In this document: positions 61,871 through 64,000 of the stretch, one piece after another
How the letters are laid out: the number at the start of each line of letters is the position of its first letter
How positions within the stretch are numbered: the first letter of the stretch is position 1
Notes under the pieces: generated by a model
What the model was told of the DNA's origin: nothing
The model's input: the letters and a program-made list of their open reading frames with translations, nothing else
Database searches by the model: none
Translations under genes and position numbers: made by a program
Assembly (NCBI GenBank): GCA_031841125.1
Contig: CM063112.1
Coordinates: 22,284,603-22,348,602 of the forward strand
From: Acanthococcus lagerstroemiae
Lineage: Eukaryota; Arthropoda; Insecta; Hemiptera; Eriococcidae
Direction of reading: 5' to 3'
DNA length: 64,000 bases

Positions 61871-62970
61871 CCTCTCTCTCTCCAGTGACTATTTTCAATA
61901 CCTAGAGAGGAAGGTGGCACAAAATTACACTTTTTGTAGCCCTAAAGTCTGCTTGGGACCTGCATTCTCACAGCTCCCTCCCCACCAACCATCTTAGAAT
62001 CTATCATGGGGTGGCAAACATTTGGAATTCTGGTACAACATTATGACCTGGTCGCTGCTTCTCAGATCCTATCAAGGGGGGAAGAGCTGGAGAAATGGAC
62101 CTAACAGATTTACGATCTGGCTTTGATTTGGGGCCAAATTCTACTTTTTTCCTTCTGAGGGGCCTGTTTGAATTTGCGGAGAAAATGGAACGTAATATCA
62201 GAGTAAAAATTTTTAGGGACACTAAGTTCGAAAATTTGATTGAATATCAGATCAGATTCCGATGTGGACTTTGAAATTTAAATTTGAGTCCTTCAAATGA
62301 ACCGTTTTGACATAATTGGTGAAAAAATTTAACAACGTAGTTGCCAGCCCCCCCCTCCTCAAAAAATTTCATATTCTGACTATTTCAGATTTGTCCAGTC
62401 CATTTTCCAACTTTCTCATAACAAATAAAGTTATTAAAAAAAAAAATGTTCAATTGAGTTTGACAGAGAAAATTGTACAATACTTTCACATCATCCAATT
62501 TATTGAGAGGGCGAGAATCAAAAATGTTTCCAACTTTTGAAGCGAAAGGATTAAAATTTTTCAACGTTTAAGAAAAAACAAAAACTTTTAAAATGCCTAA
62601 ATTAGCCAACTGAACAGTTGAAATTGTCAATTTGCAATGATGGAGAGAGGGACTAGCCGACCTCCATGCGTCCCATGACTTCAGTACTGCAGATGCATAT
62701 CGAGATATCGAATTTAACGAAGTTTTGAAATTAATAGATTAGGAAAGGCCCCCTAAAAGGTTGACTTCCCCCACTTCACCCTCACAAGAATATGAAAGTA
62801 CATTTAAAATCTTATTATTAGGAGGGGGAGGGCTAAAATCGACTTTTTCCAACAAGATGGCCTCCTAGTCCGTATACTCTAAAAATCATAGCAACTACCC
62901 CGTAAATCATCCGAAAACTCTGAATTGGGATTTCAAAAAAAAATAAGAAAGTATCTAAATTGAAACTAAC
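61871..62970. other. Probably intron of the gene carrying the next exon
   Basis: No repeat family or exon recognised apart from low-complexity patches. It lies downstream, on the minus strand, of the exon at 62,971-63,228. Confidence 0.35.
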
Positions 62971-63228
62971 CTGGCAGAGTCCACTCGTCTGTCGTGCGGC
63001 AAAGGCCTTTTATTATGATCGACGAAAGTAACCATCGCACTCGAAGAAGCAATACTAGAAGCTGAGTCTTGGGATATGGTCCTCTTGAATGCGACGTCTT
63101 TGATAGCTGGTCTCTGATACGCGTACCTCCACGGCGAGTTTGGCGGATCCATTTCAAAGGCTCGGTTTTCTAAGCCGTTGACACGAGCCAACTTTTCGTC
63201 GTTTTCATCTTTCTTCGACGATAAACGT
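62971..63228 (-). CDS. Internal exon of an unidentified host gene
   Basis: A 258-nt segment lies between an acceptor (GTTGTTCCAG) and a strong donor (GCCAG|GTTAGT). One frame is fully open: one base, 85 codons, two bases. It encodes RVNGLENRAFEMDPPNSPWR, then AYQRPAIKDVAFKRTISQDS, and Ser-rich and basic stretches. Codons are balanced, unlike the AT-rich chance frames nearby. The peptide looks like a cytosolic, phosphorylatable linker; I do not recognise the protein. The gene must extend past the window on the upstream side (higher coordinates). No further exon was identified in 63,229-64,000. Confidence 0.75.
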
Positions 63229-64000
63229 CTGGAACAACAAACTCAATTAAGTAACTCGTATCATAATAGTCTCAGTTTTTATTATAAGGTCTTCATCTTT
63301 AGTGTCGCTGAATAAGGGATTCCACCCGATTGTTCACTTATTTCTGATTTCAGGTCGAAAATATCAACTTTACTGCTGAAACTGATAAAAAAGTCATGTT
63401 TTACTAGGAGTACTGAACAAACAATTTGCATGGTGATTTATTTCAAATCCACAAATGAACTTTTATCGAGGTCTAAAAGGAACTGGTATTTGAATGACAC
63501 CGAGCCCAATTTTGAAGTTCTAATGCTGTTTATTAGAAGACATTAAATCTCGGTTAGTTCGATTTCTTAGGAAATGAATCTAGCTCCCCTCCTGACCTTG
63601 CCTGGACAATATTCAAACTTTCTCTGCCAACGGTGTCGGAAATATTTGTCGCGGAAGGGGGGAGTTATGGTCGACAACCCCCCCCCCCACTCAAGAAAAG
63701 CCTCCAAGGTAAAAATAAGCAAATAAAAACCTATCAATTTAATAAATAGAGGTAGTTCATTTTTTCTGGAGGGGGGCGAAGAAAGGATAAGGAATTTAGG
63801 TCGATGACAAAAAAAAAAATTGCCTCAAAGGTGAAAATAAGCCGAACAACTTGTAAATCATGAAAAATTTCTAAAATCTTGTCACTGAACTCACTCAAGT
63901 CGCCTTTTTATCAATTTACTGAATAGGTAGTTCGATTCTTACTCTTTTTTGTGTGGGAAGGAAGGGAGGTAAAAAGTTTACGTTTTTTTAAAAAAATAAT
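63229..64000. other. Presumed intron, nothing recognised
   Basis: AT-rich with two GGRGGGGG-type tracts (63,655 and 63,770) sharing the flanking AAAAATAAGCAAATAAAA / GAAAATAAGCCG phrases, which hints at a diverged local duplication. Confidence 0.4.

Overview
The window looks like eukaryotic, most probably arthropod (insect-like) nuclear DNA. The evidence is short GT-AG introns of 70-92 nt, a tRNA-derived SINE with 15-bp target-site duplications (TSDs), remnants of an R1-like LINE and a Ty3/gypsy-like gag, many non-autonomous hAT-type elements, and a long satellite array. No bacterial operons, rRNA, canonical tRNA genes or CRISPR arrays were seen. Assigning it to a particular order (for example Hemiptera) would be a guess. 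Genes are sparse and almost everything outside about 26-35.4 kb is repeat or plain intergenic/intronic DNA. Runs of 8 or more G or C are very common and mostly sit just inside the ends of MITEs.

Layout: 0.5-25 kb is a mosaic of dispersed elements. It holds SINEs, two hAT-type MITE families (one starting CAGGGACGTACCGA, one starting CAGTGGCGTAGCC), a composite repeat present twice in opposite orientations (2.88-5.58 kb and 21.0-22.4 kb) with datable nested insertions, a 25-bp minisatellite, LINE and gag remnants, and a 1.7-kb TIR element with a hAT element nested in it. 26.0-33.06 kb is a visibly more AT-rich block. It carries a heavily broken protein-primed family B DNA polymerase, a frameshifted small zinc-finger gene, a coiled-coil protein gene, a putative small DNA-binding protein gene and three paralogous small genes. 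I read it as an old, partial insertion of a Polinton/adintovirus-type virus or transposon. No capsid, integrase, packaging ATPase or protease gene is recognisable, and the polymerase lacks motif A, so the block cannot be functional as it stands.

33.62-35.33 kb is the one convincing complete host gene: six exons whose phases all agree, 437 codons, no recognised family, and a protein built from two diverged halves with intron positions kept in both. 35.4-45 kb is mostly unique or repeat DNA with a 30-bp minisatellite, an R1-like endonuclease remnant and several TIR elements. 45.59-47.53 kb and 54.93-60.33 kb are giant foldback-like structures made of degenerate, individually palindromic ~45-bp subrepeats. 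Between them lie a near-perfect 173-bp palindrome and a 187-bp satellite array (about 49.34-52.51 kb) interrupted by a hAT-like element that has been amplified with the array. 60-64 kb holds another LINE remnant, a degenerate ~130-bp tandem repeat, a third SINE and, at 62,971-63,228 on the minus strand, a well-formed internal exon of a gene that extends beyond the window.

Family assignments come from motifs I recognise by reading. No database search was run. Host genes and the viral-like block do not form a joint pathway; the block is a passenger next to the six-exon gene.
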